This document shows positions 1 to 8,900 of a stretch of 9,682 bases of DNA, piece after piece. Both the position numbers and the translations under genes were made by a program. The first letter of the stretch is position 1. The number at the start of each line of letters is the position of its first letter. The notes under the pieces are model-generated. The model searched no databases and was not told where the DNA came from. It saw only the letters and a program-made list of their open reading frames with translations. Source of the DNA: Holophagales bacterium (GTDB taxonomy: Bacteria > Acidobacteriota > Holophagae > Holophagales > Holophagaceae); assembly GCA_031283145.1 (NCBI GenBank), contig JAITCJ010000143.1, forward strand, positions 1 through 9,682, in the 5' to 3' direction.

Positions 1-15
1 TAAAAGGGAGTTAGA

Positions 16-47
16 GTAATTCCATTTTGATTTATAAATGGAATTAC
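16..47. promoter_or_regulatory. Perfect 12-bp inverted repeat upstream of the operon (putative operator or leader hairpin)
   Basis: GTAATTCCATTT (16-27) is followed by an 8-nt spacer and its exact reverse complement AAATGGAATTAC (36-47). The right arm ends one base before the AGGTG ribosome-binding site (48-52) of the helicase gene. In DNA this could be a binding site for a dimeric regulator; in RNA it could form a hairpin beside the start region. There is no T-run after it, so it is a poor match to an intrinsic terminator of an upstream gene. No convincing -35/-10 pair can be placed in the 57 bases available. The repeat is seen directly; its function is inference. Confidence 0.6.
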
Positions 48-52
48 AGGTG
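48..52 (+). promoter_or_regulatory. Ribosome-binding site of the helicase gene
   Basis: AGGTG lies 5 nt before the ATG at 58, a good Shine-Dalgarno spacing that supports this start. It directly abuts the right arm of the 16-47 inverted repeat, so pairing of that repeat could affect ribosome access. Confidence 0.6.
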
Positions 53-57
53 TAGCT

Positions 58-3000
58 ATGGAGATACTCGACAACGTAAATAGGGCTGTCATTGACGATT
101 TGGTTATTGAAATCTCAAAAGGCGACAAATTATCCATTGCCGCGGCTTTTTTTTCCATGTATGCCTATCAGATCTTGAAAAAGCAGCTTGACGGCATTGA
201 CGAGCTGCGCTTTATTTTTACGTCCCCCACATTCCTGCTGGAAAAAGCTCCGAAAGAAAAACGCGAGTTTTACATACCGCGCCTTAACCGCGAACGCTCA
301 TTATATGGAACAGAATTTGAAGTTAAGCTCCGCAATGAATTAACGCAAAAAGCTATTGCCCGCGAATGTGCTGAGTGGATTCGGAAAAAGGCGCGTTTCC
401 GCTCAATTCTTACAGATGGCGCAATCAATACGCTTTTTGATATTCAAAAACAGGACGGCGGGTATTCATATACGCCATTCAATAGTTTTACTGCCGCCGA
501 CCTCGGATGTGAACGCGGCAGCAACATTGCCATAAACACAATTAAATTCGCCCACGCCGAAAGTCAGCAATTTCTCGACAGCTTTAATGCTTTATGGAAT
601 GATAAAAAAAACTTTCAAGACGTAACCGATTTGGTATTAGACGGTATTACTGCCGCTTACAATGAAAATGCGCCAGAATTTATTTACTATGTCGCCATAT
701 ATAACATTTTTAACGAGTTTCTTTCTGATATAAGCGAGGATGTACTGCCGAACGAAGCAACGGGCTTTAAAGAAACGGCGATATGGAATAAGCTCTACGA
801 TTTTCAAAGAGACGCCGCGCTTGCCATTATCAACAAATTAGAGCGGTATAACGGTTGTATCCTTGCTGACAGCGTAGGGCTTGGCAAGACGTTCACCGCG
901 TTGTCGGTTATAAAATACTACGAAAACCGCAACCGCAATGTGCTTGTATTATGTCCGAAGAAACTCTGCGACAACTGGACGACCTTTAAGGAAAATTACC
1001 TCAACAACCCCATCGCCTCCGACCGTCTGCGCTACGATGTGTTGTTTCATACGGATTTGTCGCGTGAACAGGGATTTTCCGGTCACTTGGATTTATCCAA
1101 GCTAAATTGGAGCAACTACGATCTCGTTGTAATTGACGAGAGCCACAATTTCCGAAATGGCGGCGATTTTTCGGGGCGCGGCGGCAACAGGCGTGAAAAC
1201 CGTTATTTACAACTTTTAAACAGGGTAATCCGTAAAGGCGTAAAAACTAAAATCCTTATGTTATCCGCAACGCCGGTAAACAACGGATTTTCAGACTTAC
1301 GACATCAGCTTGAACTTGCCTATGAGGGCAATTCAGCGCTAATAAGCGACAAACTTGATATCGACAAGCCTATTGACGTTATATTCCGCAGCGCGCAAAC
1401 AGCTTTTAATAAATGGAGCAAGCTCGAAACTAAAGAACGCACGACCGAAAACCTCCTGAGTTCCCTTGATTTTGACTTCTTCAAAGTTTTGGACAGCGTG
1501 ACGATAGCCCGTTCCCGTAAACACATTAAAAAGTATTATGACACAGCGGATATCGGAAAATTCCCCGAACGTATGCCACCCATTCCGCTTCGTCCAAAGC
1601 TGACCGATTTGCCGTCTGCTATAAACTACGACACAATTTACAGTGAGTTAATGAAACTCAACCTTGCCATCTATATCCCAACCGATTTTTTACTTGTGAG
1701 CCGACGCGCAAAATATATTGATTCAAGTATTAATATTGACCGCGCTGGACGTGAAATCGGTCTGCGCCGCCTTATGAGCATAAATCTGATGAAGCGCCTC
1801 GAAAGTTCCCTGGTATCTTTCCGTATTACGCTTGAACGCGTAAGAGGTTTAGTTGACGGTACGATTGCCGATATAGACGCTTACGCCGCCGGATCAAGCA
1901 GTATGATCAATACGCAGGAAATAGATGAAATGGATTTTGACGGCGACGACGCCAACACAGATTTCTTTGAGAGGAAAGGCAAAAAACTTGATATTGACCT
2001 CGCCGACATGGATTACATATCTTGGCGTAAGAAACTAGCGGAAGATTCCGAAATTCTGGAATTACTATCGCTGATAATGCAGGATATAACGCCTGGACAC
2101 GATACCAAATTACAGACGTTGTTATTTTGCGTCGCCGAAAAAATCCAAAACCCATTTAACGGCGGGAACAAGAAAATCCTTATATTTTCCGCCTTTTCAG
2201 ATACAGTCGAATATCTTTACCGCGAAGTAGCGCCATATGTAAAAGAGCGTTACGGACTTGATACAGCTATGGTGACAGGCTCGACTGACGGAGAGACCAC
2301 ATTGGAATTAAAACGCGCCGACCTCAATACAGTATTGACGCTGTTCTCGCCTGTATCAAAAGACAAGGAACTCCTGATGCCTGACAATCTCGCCGAAATT
2401 GATGTGCTGATAGCCACGGATTGTATCTCCGAAGGTCAGAACCTGCAAGATTGCGACTACTGTGTGAATTACGATATACATTGGAACCCAGTACGCATCA
2501 TACAACGTTTCGGGCGCATAGACCGTATCGGCAGCAAAAACGCAAAAATCCAACTTGTGAACTTTTGGCCCGACATTGATCTTGACAAGTACCTTACGCT
2601 TAAAGGCCGTGTTGAAACACGTATGAAAGCGGGTGTACTGGCCGCAACAGGCGATGACAACGTGATTGACCCCGACGAGCAGGGCGACCTTGAATACCGC
2701 AAAGCGCAGCTTGAGCGCTTGCAAAACGAGGTTGCGGATATTGAAGAAATGCAATCAGGCGTTTCCATCATGGACTTGGGGCTGAACGAGTTCCGGCTTG
2801 ACCTACTCGAATATGTAAAGCAAAACGGAGATATAGACAAAGTTCCATTCGGGCTTCACTCCGTTGTTCCGGCATCGGAGGAATGTCCGCCGGGAGTTGT
2901 GTTTGTTCTGAAGAACCGCAGCGATAGCGTGAACATTGACATGCAGAACCGTTTGCACCCATTTTATATGGTATATATAGGGACAGACAGCAAAGTGGTC

Positions 3001-3288
3001 TGCGATCACCTCTCGCCCAAGGAACTGCTCGACAATATCCGTTCCCTGTGCAAAGGAAAAACCAAACCGATTATGGATGTCTGCCGAGAGTTCAACGCTG
3101 AAACTAAAGACGGGCGTGATATGCGAGGCACATCAGTTCTGCTGTCAGAAGCGATTAAATCAATCATTGAAGTAAAGGCCGAAAACGACATTGACAGCTT
3201 GTTCCGTCCGGGCGGCACATCCGCTCTGAATACCAAAATCAGCGGACTTGACGACTTCGAGCTAATCTGTTTCCTTGCAGTCAGGTGA
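58..3288 (+). CDS. SNF2-like superfamily 2 helicase with N-terminal PLD-like region, first gene of an extended type III restriction operon
   Basis: This is probably an ATP-driven DNA translocase of the cytoplasmic defence operon. Visible helicase motifs are: Walker A SVGLGKT (residues 272-278, K277), DESH box (360-363), motif III LSATPVNN (402-409), motif V ATDCISEGQN (about 786-795) and motif VI QRFGRIDRIG (816-825). These match SNF2/HepA-like helicases. Residues 1 to about 190 resemble the PLD-like N-terminal region found on related defence helicases (segments near AAAFFSMYAYQIL and the FAHAESQQFLDSFNALW stretch), but I see no HxK(x)4D catalytic signature, so it may be a non-catalytic binding module. 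The region after motif VI, including DLGLNEFRLDLLEYV, resembles the C-terminal extension of this helicase group. The ATG at 58 has AGGTG 5 nt upstream. The stop TGA (3286-3288) is 4 nt before the next gene. Classical type III systems have only mod and res, so this gene is an addition. The family call is solid; its role in restriction is inference. Confidence 0.9.
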   Translation: MEILDNVNRAVIDDLVIEISKGDKLSIAAAFFSMYAYQILKKQLDGIDELRFIFTSPTFLLEKAPKEKREFYIPRLNRERSLYGTEFEVKLRNELTQKAIARECAEWIRKKARFRSILTDGAINTLFDIQKQDGGYSYTPFNSFTAADLGCERGSNIAINTIKFAHAESQQFLDSFNALWNDKKNFQDVTDLVLDGITAAYNENAPEFIYYVAIYNIFNEFLSDISEDVLPNEATGFKETAIWNKLYDFQRDAALAIINKLERYNGCILADSVGLGKTFTALSVIKYYENRNRNVLVLCPKKLCDNWTTFKENYLNNPIASDRLRYDVLFHTDLSREQGFSGHLDLSKLNWSNYDLVVIDESHNFRNGGDFSGRGGNRRENRYLQLLNRVIRKGVKTKILMLSATPVNNGFSDLRHQLELAYEGNSALISDKLDIDKPIDVIFRSAQTAFNKWSKLETKERTTENLLSSLDFDFFKVLDSVTIARSRKHIKKYYDTADIGKFPERMPPIPLRPKLTDLPSAINYDTIYSELMKLNLAIYIPTDFLLVSRRAKYIDSSINIDRAGREIGLRRLMSINLMKRLESSLVSFRITLERVRGLVDGTIADIDAYAAGSSSMINTQEIDEMDFDGDDANTDFFERKGKKLDIDLADMDYISWRKKLAEDSEILELLSLIMQDITPGHDTKLQTLLFCVAEKIQNPFNGGNKKILIFSAFSDTVEYLYREVAPYVKERYGLDTAMVTGSTDGETTLELKRADLNTVLTLFSPVSKDKELLMPDNLAEIDVLIATDCISEGQNLQDCDYCVNYDIHWNPVRIIQRFGRIDRIGSKNAKIQLVNFWPDIDLDKYLTLKGRVETRMKAGVLAATGDDNVIDPDEQGDLEYRKAQLERLQNEVADIEEMQSGVSIMDLGLNEFRLDLLEYVKQNGDIDKVPFGLHSVVPASEECPPGVVFVLKNRSDSVNIDMQNRLHPFYMVYIGTDSKVVCDHLSPKELLDNIRSLCKGKTKPIMDVCREFNAETKDGRDMRGTSVLLSEAIKSIIEVKAENDIDSLFRPGGTSALNTKISGLDDFELICFLAVR

Positions 3289-3292
3289 CCAC

Positions 3293-3901
3293 ATGTTGGG
3301 ATTGCCTAGCTCGACCGAAGTGAACCACCGCGTGGCTAAAGAAAAACTTTACACCAATGTTGCCGCGCCGACATTGCGCGACATGATAAAAGACCAGATA
3401 GAGTCGGTCGTCTGGCGAAACAAACTGGCCGACAGCACTACAGGGATAAGCGCGGGCGAATCTATCAAGGAAATTCAGGTGTTCGAGGTGCGGCTTCGAC
3501 AGCGTGGACTTAACAAGCACATTTTGCCCGCCATCGCCAGAGTGATACCGTACAAAATTCTGTTTATCCTCATATTCGGCAGCGAGGCGCAGGCGTGGAT
3601 AGAAGCGTCCTGCATGTTCTACAGCACCGATTGGGTTTCTCTCGACGAGTTCACGCTTAGATTTGAGGGTCTGAATTTAGATACCATGTATGAGAACCTG
3701 GCGCGGCAGATTTCGGGCGGTCGGCTTGGTACTGGCGGCGACATTGCCGAAGCCATAGACCGCGACAGACAGCGGCGGAAACTCGAACGCCAGATTGCCG
3801 CGTTAGAAAAGAAAGTGCCGCAGGAAAAGCAGTTCAACAGACAAGTCGAATTGAACGGCGAGTTAAAACTAATGAAGAAGGAATTGGAGGGATTGAAATG
3901 A
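3293..3901 (+). CDS. DUF4391 domain-containing protein
   Basis: This is a 202-aa protein of unknown biochemical function. The N-terminus MLGLPSSTEVN, the central AGESIKEIQVFEVRL, the PYKILFILIF strand and the FEGLNLDTMYENLARQI segment match what I know of DUF4391, a family usually found beside restriction methylases and helicases. The domain spans about residues 1-140. Residues 152-202 are highly charged with heptad-like leucines and probably form a coiled coil, suggesting a contact with another protein. An in-frame TTG at 3275 would overlap the helicase gene, but the ATG at 3293 is preferred: it has AGGTG at 3283-3287, 5 nt upstream, and gives the family's usual N-terminus. The stop overlaps the next start (ATGA, 3898-3901), which implies translational coupling to Mod. 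A scaffold or adaptor for the helicase or Mod-Res complex is plausible, but it is inference. No nuclease motif is evident. Confidence 0.85.
   Translation: MLGLPSSTEVNHRVAKEKLYTNVAAPTLRDMIKDQIESVVWRNKLADSTTGISAGESIKEIQVFEVRLRQRGLNKHILPAIARVIPYKILFILIFGSEAQAWIEASCMFYSTDWVSLDEFTLRFEGLNLDTMYENLARQISGGRLGTGGDIAEAIDRDRQRRKLERQIAALEKKVPQEKQFNRQVELNGELKLMKKELEGLK
3886..3890 (+). promoter_or_regulatory. Ribosome-binding site of mod
   Basis: GGAGG sits 7 nt before the ATG at 3898, inside the end of the DUF4391 gene. It is the strongest Shine-Dalgarno match in the operon and fixes the mod start at the ATGA overlap. Confidence 0.75.
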
Positions 3902-5892
3902 GCCGCGATGACGAAGTTCGCAAAATAATCTCTGCTAATATAATGAAATTTGAAACTCCGAACCTTACTGCCGAGAACATAGCGAAACTTGACGCGCTTT
4001 CAGAACTTTTCCCCGGCGTCGTTACGGAGGGCAAGGTTAATTTTGACCTATTGCGCTCCATGCTGGGTGATGACGTGTTCGGCGACGAAGCTTATGAATT
4101 CACATGGGTGGGCAAACGCGCCGCCATTGCCGAAGCTGGGCGGCCTATCCGCAAAACGCTGCGTCCCTGCGTAGAGGAGAGCAAAGATTGGGACACGACC
4201 GAGAACCTTTACATTGAGGGCGATAACCTTGATGTGCTGAAACTGCTTCAAGAAAGCTACCTCGGCAAGGTAAAAATGATATATATTGACCCGCCGTATA
4301 ACACGGGGAGCGACTTCATATATCGTGACGATTTTTCACAGAGCCGTGAAGACTATGAAGATGTAACGGGCGTACGCGACGAGGATGATAACCGCCTTTT
4401 CAAGAACACCGAAGCTAACGGACGATTTCACTCTGATTGGTGCAGTATGATTTATCCGCGATTGGTACTTGCGCGGAATCTGTTGCGGGATGATGGGGTT
4501 ATATTTGTAAGTTGTGATGACAATGAAGTTCACAACGCAAGGAAAATTTTTGATGAAGTATTTGGAGGCACAAACTTCGTCACGCAGTTTGTTTGGGCCG
4601 CTGGACGCAAGAACGACTCAAAACTTGTGTCTGTGTCGCACGAGTATATTCTCTGTTATGCGAAATCAAAGGCTTATCTTCAAGAAACCCAAACCATCTG
4701 GAGAGAGCGCAAGCAGGGCTTGGATGATATTTATGCTGTTTATGCAAAGCTCAAAAAACATCATAATGATGACTGTGCCTCTATTCAGCATGGATTAAAA
4801 GAATGGTACAAAGCTCTGCCAAAAACGCATCCCGCACGCAACCATGCCCATTACTCATGCGTTGACAAAAGAGGCATTTACTTTCCTGATAATATCTCGT
4901 GGCCAGGTGGCGGGGGGCCGCAGTACGACGTCCTCCACCCTGTCACACGCAAACCCGTGAGGGTCCCTTCGAGAGGGTGGATGTTTGCCACGTCTGCGCG
5001 GATGCAAGAAATTATGGATGACGACAGAGTGCATTTTGGCCCCGATGAGAATGCCGTTCCATGCATCAAGTCATACCTGAAAGACAGAGAGCTAAACGCG
5101 CCATACAGTGTATTCTATAAGGACGGGCGCGCTTCAACAAAGCGCTTAAGGACGCTCATGGGCGGCGATGTTTTTGAAAACCCCAAGGATGAGGAGATAA
5201 TTCAAGGCATCATAGAATTTACAGGGACAAAAGATGGGGTAATTTTGGATTTTTTTAGCGGCTCGGCAACCACGGCCCACGCAGTGCTTCTTCAAAACGC
5301 CGTTGACGACAGCAACCGCAAATTTATTTTAGTTCAACTGCCCGAGCCATGCGATGGAAAGACGGATGCAGGCAAAGCTGCCATCAGGCTGGGCTTAAAT
5401 ACAATTGCCGAGATAGGCAAGGAGCGCATCCGCCGCGCAGGGGAGAAAATCAAAGACGAAGCGGACTTGACTGCCCAAAACCTCGACATCGGCTTTCGCG
5501 TCCTGAAACTCTCGGATACGAATATGAACGACGTGTACTACACTGCGGGGGATACCACACAGGAATTGATAAGCATGATGGAGGGCAACATCAAACCTGA
5601 CCGCGCGGATATTGATTTACTTTACGGCTGTTTGCTTGATTGGGGTTTGCCTCTTTCTATGCCGCATACCCATGAGGTAATAGACGGTTTCACCGTCCAC
5701 ACGTACAACGGCGGCGACCTGATGGCCTGCTTTGAGGAGCGTATCGGCGAAAAGGTAATACGCGAGATTGCGGGACGCAAGCCTCTGCGCGCGGTATTCC
5801 GTGACAGCGGTTTCTCCGGCTCGCCCGAAAAGATCAATGTGTTTGAAATCTTCAAGCTGTTCACGCCGAACACGAACGTGAAAGTAATATAG
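3898..5892 (+). CDS. mod: Type III restriction-modification DNA methyltransferase subunit Mod (beta-class, N6-adenine)
   Basis: This protein transfers a methyl group from S-adenosylmethionine to adenine within the system's recognition site and supplies sequence specificity to the Mod-Res complex. The catalytic motif IV DPPYNTG is at residues 131-137, preceded by NLYIEGDNLDVLKLL, a typical Mod segment. The SAM-binding motif I DFFSGSA is at 451-457. Motif IV before motif I is the beta-class order, with the target recognition domain between them (roughly 225-430). That domain includes the WPGGGG and YDVLHPVTRKP stretches seen in related Mods. The C-terminal part after about 480 is the usual Mod tail. 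At 664 aa it is of normal length and has no frameshift. Its start overlaps the DUF4391 stop and its stop is 9 nt before res, so Mod and Res are probably made together. The recognition sequence cannot be read from the protein. The N6-adenine assignment rests on DPPY and the family. Confidence 0.95.
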   Translation: MSRDDEVRKIISANIMKFETPNLTAENIAKLDALSELFPGVVTEGKVNFDLLRSMLGDDVFGDEAYEFTWVGKRAAIAEAGRPIRKTLRPCVEESKDWDTTENLYIEGDNLDVLKLLQESYLGKVKMIYIDPPYNTGSDFIYRDDFSQSREDYEDVTGVRDEDDNRLFKNTEANGRFHSDWCSMIYPRLVLARNLLRDDGVIFVSCDDNEVHNARKIFDEVFGGTNFVTQFVWAAGRKNDSKLVSVSHEYILCYAKSKAYLQETQTIWRERKQGLDDIYAVYAKLKKHHNDDCASIQHGLKEWYKALPKTHPARNHAHYSCVDKRGIYFPDNISWPGGGGPQYDVLHPVTRKPVRVPSRGWMFATSARMQEIMDDDRVHFGPDENAVPCIKSYLKDRELNAPYSVFYKDGRASTKRLRTLMGGDVFENPKDEEIIQGIIEFTGTKDGVILDFFSGSATTAHAVLLQNAVDDSNRKFILVQLPEPCDGKTDAGKAAIRLGLNTIAEIGKERIRRAGEKIKDEADLTAQNLDIGFRVLKLSDTNMNDVYYTAGDTTQELISMMEGNIKPDRADIDLLYGCLLDWGLPLSMPHTHEVIDGFTVHTYNGGDLMACFEERIGEKVIREIAGRKPLRAVFRDSGFSGSPEKINVFEIFKLFTPNTNVKVI

Positions 5893-5895
5893 GGA
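5891..5895 (+). promoter_or_regulatory. Ribosome-binding site of res
   Basis: AGGGA overlaps the mod stop codon (TAG 5890-5892) and lies 6 nt before the ATG at 5902, supporting this start for res. Confidence 0.6.
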
Positions 5896-5901
5896 AACTT
5901 A

Positions 5902-8900
5902 ATGAAACTGCAATTCCGTCATCAGCCGTTTCAAGCAGATGCGGCAAACGCTGTCTGCGATGTGTTCGTGGGTCAGCCTTTCAATACCTCGACCTATCTG
6001 ATAGACCCAGGCTTGGGACAAATAGAGTTGGAAGGGATTCGGAAATCCACAGGTTTTGTTAACGCGCCTGTCAATGTCAGTGACGATAAGGTGTTGGAAC
6101 AAATTCGCAAAATACAACGCAGCGGCAGTATTAAACCATCCGATGCGCTTGATGGGCGGTATAACTTGACCGTCGAAATGGAAACGGGTGTAGGTAAAAC
6201 ATACACATATATCAAGACGATGTACGAACTCAACAAGCGGTACGGTTGGAGTAAATTCATCATTATCGTGCCTAGCGTCGCTATCCGTGAAGGTGTGTAC
6301 AAGTCATTTCAGATAACCGAGGAGCATTTTGCGGAGAATTACGGCAAGAGAATACGCTTTTTCATTTACAATTCAGCGCGGCTTACCGATATAGACCGCT
6401 TTGCCTCCGACAGCGCGATTAATGTGATGATAATCAACAGCCAAGCCTTCAATGCGCGCGGTGAGGCCGCAAGGCGCATTTACATGAAGTTAGACGAGTT
6501 CCGCTCCCGCCGCCCGATTGATATTCTGGCTAAGACCAATCCGATTCTGATTATTGATGAGCCGCAGTCGGTTGAGGGTACGGCTACAAAAGAGCGCCTG
6601 AAAGAGTTTGCGCCGCTGATAACGCTCCGATATTCGGCAACTCATAAAGCCGACTGCGCGTACAATATGATTTACCGGCTTGACGCCATTGAGGCATACA
6701 ATAAACGACTTGTTAAAAAGATTGCGGTCAAAGGCATATCCGTAATGGGCAGTACCGCTGCCGAAGGATATGTTTATGTGCAGAGCATCAATCTGTCAAA
6801 AGGTAATCCGACAGCGACCATAGAATTTGATTTTAAGGGTAAGCGCGTCATCCGCAAGGTGGTACGCGTAGTGAAGGAAGGGTACAACTTGTTTGATAAC
6901 TCCGGCGAGCTTGCTGAGTATGAGGATGGATATACTGTCCTGCGGATTGACGGACGCGATTCTTCAGTGGAGCTTACAAATGGCAAAAAATTGTTTGCCG
7001 GGGATGTTATCGGCGCGGTCAGCGAGGAACACCTGCGCCGCATACAAATACGCGAAACAATCATATCGCACATTGAGCGGGAGCAGCATTTATTCGCCAA
7101 AGGTATAAAGGTGCTGTCGCTGTTCTTTATAGACGAGGTGGCAAAGTACAAGCAGTACGATGCGGCGGGCAATGCGCATGGCGGCGCTTACGCCGAAATA
7201 TTTGAGGACGAATACAGAAAAATAGTTGCGGATGGTACGCAACTTAAACTGTTTGGCGAGCCTGACTACCTTGCCTATCTTGAGGGTATATCCTCCGAAC
7301 AGACACACGCGGGATATTTTTCAATTGATAAGAAAAACAGCCGGATGATAGACAGCAAGCTCGGAGATAAAAAAGAAAGGACATCCGACGACGCGGATGC
7401 TTACGATTTAATTATGAAAGACAAGGAGCGTCTGCTTGACAGGCGCGAGCCTGTGCGATTCATATTTAGCCATTCCGCGCTCCGCGAGGGGTGGGATAAC
7501 CCAAATGTTTTCCAGATTTGCACATTGAAACAGAGCGGAAGCGATGTGCGCAAGCGGCAGGAAGTCGGACGCGGGCTTCGTCTTGCCGTCAATCAGAGCG
7601 GTGAGCGTATGGATGAAAATGCGCTGAGCCGTAACGAAGTTCATAGTGTGAATGTGCTGACAGTTATCGCCAGTGAAAGCTACGACAGTTTTGCTAAAGG
7701 ATTGCAGAGCGAAATCGCTGAAGCCGCCGCTGAGCGTCCGCTTAAAGTGGAAACAAAACTGTTCACAGAAAAATTCGGCGATGATGTCGCGTTTGTTATT
7801 TATGAGAGCCTGATTGAAAACGGATATGTTAAACGCGGCGAACTCACGGAAAAATATTATGAGGACAAAAAGAACGGAGCGATTGCTTTGCCTGATGAAG
7901 TTGCCGGCCACGCCGCTGAAGTTATAGCCCTGCTTGATTCCATATACGATCCGAACGCCAACAGACCGGAGGACGTACGCAAGAATACTATTGAGATTAC
8001 GCTTGATAAATCGAAATTGGACAGCGTTGCGTTTCAGGAACTCTGGTCGCGTATAAACAACAAAAGTTATTACACAGTGAAATTCACGGAGAGCGAGCTA
8101 ATTGAGAACGCAATCAAGGCGCTGAATGAAAAACTGCGTGTTTCAAAAATATATTTCAGGGTCGAAAAAGGCGAACAGATTAAAACTATTGAATCAAAGG
8201 GACAACTACAATCCGGAGAAGCGTTTATACGCAATGATGTGGTGCGTGAGGATGCGGCGCGCTATACAGCCATTAGCGCAAGTTCATCTATTAGATATGA
8301 TATCGTTGGTAAAATCGTCATTGAAACCGGACTAACTCGTAAGACAGTTGTTGCTATTTTGGTCGGCATTGAAAAGAATATTTTTACCCAGTTCAGCGAT
8401 AACCCCGAAGAATTTATTATCCGCGCCGCGAACCTGATAAACGAACAGAAAGCCACGGCGATAATTGAGCATATTACGTACTATAAACTGACCGATGCAT
8501 TCGGCGCGGAGATATTTACCGAGCCAGATTTGAAAAGGGGGAAACTTGGTTTAAACGCTATGGAATCAAAACGACATTTGTATGACTATGTTGTTTATGA
8601 TTCCAAAACAGAACGGGACTTTGCCACTGGATTGGAAACACACCATAGAGAGGTTGAGGTTTATGTTAAGTTGCCCAAAGGATTTTACATCAGTACGCCT
8701 GTTGGCAAATATAATCCCGACTGGGCTATAGCTTTCTATGAAGGCAGTGTAAAGCATATCTATTTTGTGGCTGAAACAAAAGGTGATATGCCGTCTATGG
8801 AACTCCGTAAAATTGAGGACGCGAAAGCGCATTGCGCCCGTGAGCATTTCCGCGCGATCAGCAGCGAGAATGTAAGGTATGGTGTTGTAGACAGCTACGA

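Noticed and set aside
33..38. TATAAA as a -10 promoter box
   Set aside because: It falls mostly in the loop of the inverted repeat and no acceptable -35 box lies about 17 nt upstream.
38..55. Five-codon leader frame (ATG to TAG) before the helicase start
   Set aside because: It starts inside the inverted repeat with no ribosome-binding site at a usable distance.
2356..2962. Several minus-strand open frames opposite the helicase gene
   Set aside because: They are antisense to a gene with clear conserved motifs and show no recognisable domains or start signals.
3275..3292. TTG at 3275 as the start of the DUF4391 gene
   Set aside because: The ATG at 3293 has a well-spaced AGGTG and gives the family's usual N-terminus.
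4912..4917. Six-G run in the mod target recognition region as a phase-variation tract
   Set aside because: It is short and encodes a glycine stretch (WPGGGG) that appears to be conserved in related Mod proteins, so a coding reason is enough.
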